A stretch of 64,000 nucleotides of DNA from Bugula neritina (lineage: Eukaryota > Bryozoa > Gymnolaemata > Cheilostomatida > Bugulidae), in NCBI GenBank assembly GCA_964035545.1, contig OZ037766.1:17821581-17885580 (forward strand), given 5' to 3'. The notes under the pieces are model-generated. The model was not told where the DNA came from, made no database searches, and worked only from the letters and a program-made list of their open reading frames with translations. Positions 63,774 to 64,000 of the stretch are shown here, piece by piece. A program made the translations under genes and the position numbers. Position 1 is the first letter of the stretch. Each line of letters starts with the position of its first letter.

Positions 63774-64000
63774 GTTGAGTATATTTCAGTAGTTTGCAAC
63801 ATATTTCAGTAGGTTACCAGATATTTCGGTATGTTGCAGCATATTTCAATGTGTTGCAGTGTATTTCAATATGTTACAGTGTATTTCAGCATGTTGCAGT
63901 ATGTTGCAGTATGATGCAGTATGTTTCAGTGTATTTCTGTATGTTACAGTGTATTTCAGTATCTTGCAGTATATTTCAGTATGTTACAGTATGTTTCAGT
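63774..64000 (+). repeat. Start of a further HOR copy, cut by the window edge
   Basis: It begins with the same 9-bp monomer and continues with GTAGTTTGCAACATATTTCA and TAGGTTACCAG, as at 60,077-60,300. The array therefore extends beyond the window. Confidence 0.85.

Larger units (their letters stand above)
2398..64000 (+). repeat. 61.6-kb array of a 10-bp satellite with nested higher-order repeats
   Basis: The consensus monomer is TT(T/G/A)CAGT(A/G)T(A/G). TTTCAG usually follows TA, and TTGCAG or TTACAG usually follows TG, giving a loose 20-bp dimer. The strand is strongly skewed (the dimer TTTCAGTATGTTGCAGTATA is 9 T, 5 A, 4 G, 2 C). Every monomer I read is in the same orientation; no inverted block was seen. 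The 10-bp phase is kept throughout except at four recurrent indel variants. No unrelated insertion, transposon or unique gene interrupts the array, and it continues past the right edge. All three forward frames of the consensus are stop-free, while the reverse strand meets TGA at every TTTCAG. This explains the many one-sided open frames. No gene is called anywhere in this stretch. Confidence 0.97.

Noticed and set aside
2680-63778. Well over a hundred + strand open frames of 60-340 codons rich in Tyr, Phe, Ser, Cys, Val and Gln
   Set aside because: They follow from a stop-free 10-bp monomer that gives the same cyclic peptide in all frames. They overlap each other in two or three frames, begin and end at monomer variants, and show no domain or codon structure. 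Not called as genes.
2398-64000. CRISPR array
   Set aside because: There are no constant repeats with unique spacers. The whole sequence is degenerate 10-bp tandem repeat in a eukaryotic context.
2398-64000. Known centromere or telomere motifs (CENP-B box, TTAGGG-type repeats)
   Set aside because: TTCG occurs in variants such as TTTCGGTATG but without the rest of the CENP-B box, and no telomere-like G-rich repeat was seen. A centromeric role cannot be claimed from sequence.
2398-64000. Identity with the known 10-bp Drosophila satellite AATAACATAG
   Set aside because: The reverse-strand monomer shares only AACATA-like text with it. The rest differs, so no relation is inferred.

Overview
The window is animal-type nuclear DNA. 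It has two unequal parts: the 5' half of a decayed Ty3/Gypsy-type LTR retrotransposon (1 to about 2,397) and one tandem satellite array that fills the rest (about 2,398 to 64,000) and runs off the right edge. No intact host gene, tRNA, rRNA, CRISPR array or bacterial-style operon is visible. The species cannot be named from the sequence. The retroelement type and a tens-of-kilobase satellite suggest a metazoan, in a heterochromatic, pericentromeric or other repeat-rich region.

Retroelement part: a gag reading frame enters from the left edge and ends at 730 with a CCHC zinc knuckle. A pol frame follows with an aspartic-protease motif (DTG at 1201-1209) and the N-terminal half of reverse transcriptase (first catalytic Asp codon at 2297-2299). 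Pol is broken by stop codons at 1012, 1036, 1501, 2159 and 2312 and by a frame change at a run of seven G (1679-1685). It is cut off before the YxDD region. The rest of RT, RNase H, integrase and the 3' LTR are absent, and satellite begins directly, with GTGTTGC shared at the junction.

Satellite part: the monomer is 10 bp, TT(T/G/A)CAGT(A/G)T(A/G), commonly seen as a 20-bp pair such as TTTCAGTATGTTGCAGTATA. Every monomer read is in the same orientation. On top of the monomer is a mosaic of higher-order repeats (HORs). These include 290 bp x2, about 3.55 kb x2, 2,250 bp x2, a 2,649-bp offset, a 4,934-bp unit x2 (itself 2,172 + 2,762 bp), 1,910 bp x2, 3,368 bp, 1,509 bp and 1,449 bp. Separate long-range copies lie about 7.6, 17.2 and 19.4 kb apart. 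Nearly all offsets are exact multiples of 10. The exceptions are explained by only four recurrent indel variants, which act as lineage tags.

The many forward-strand open frames in the array (up to 340 codons) are a by-product of the monomer. It has no stop codon in any forward frame, and a 10-bp unit gives the same peptide in all three frames. I do not call them genes. The points most worth follow-up are the 10-bp register lock, the nested HOR architecture with traceable indel lineages, and the splice-signal-like content of every monomer.
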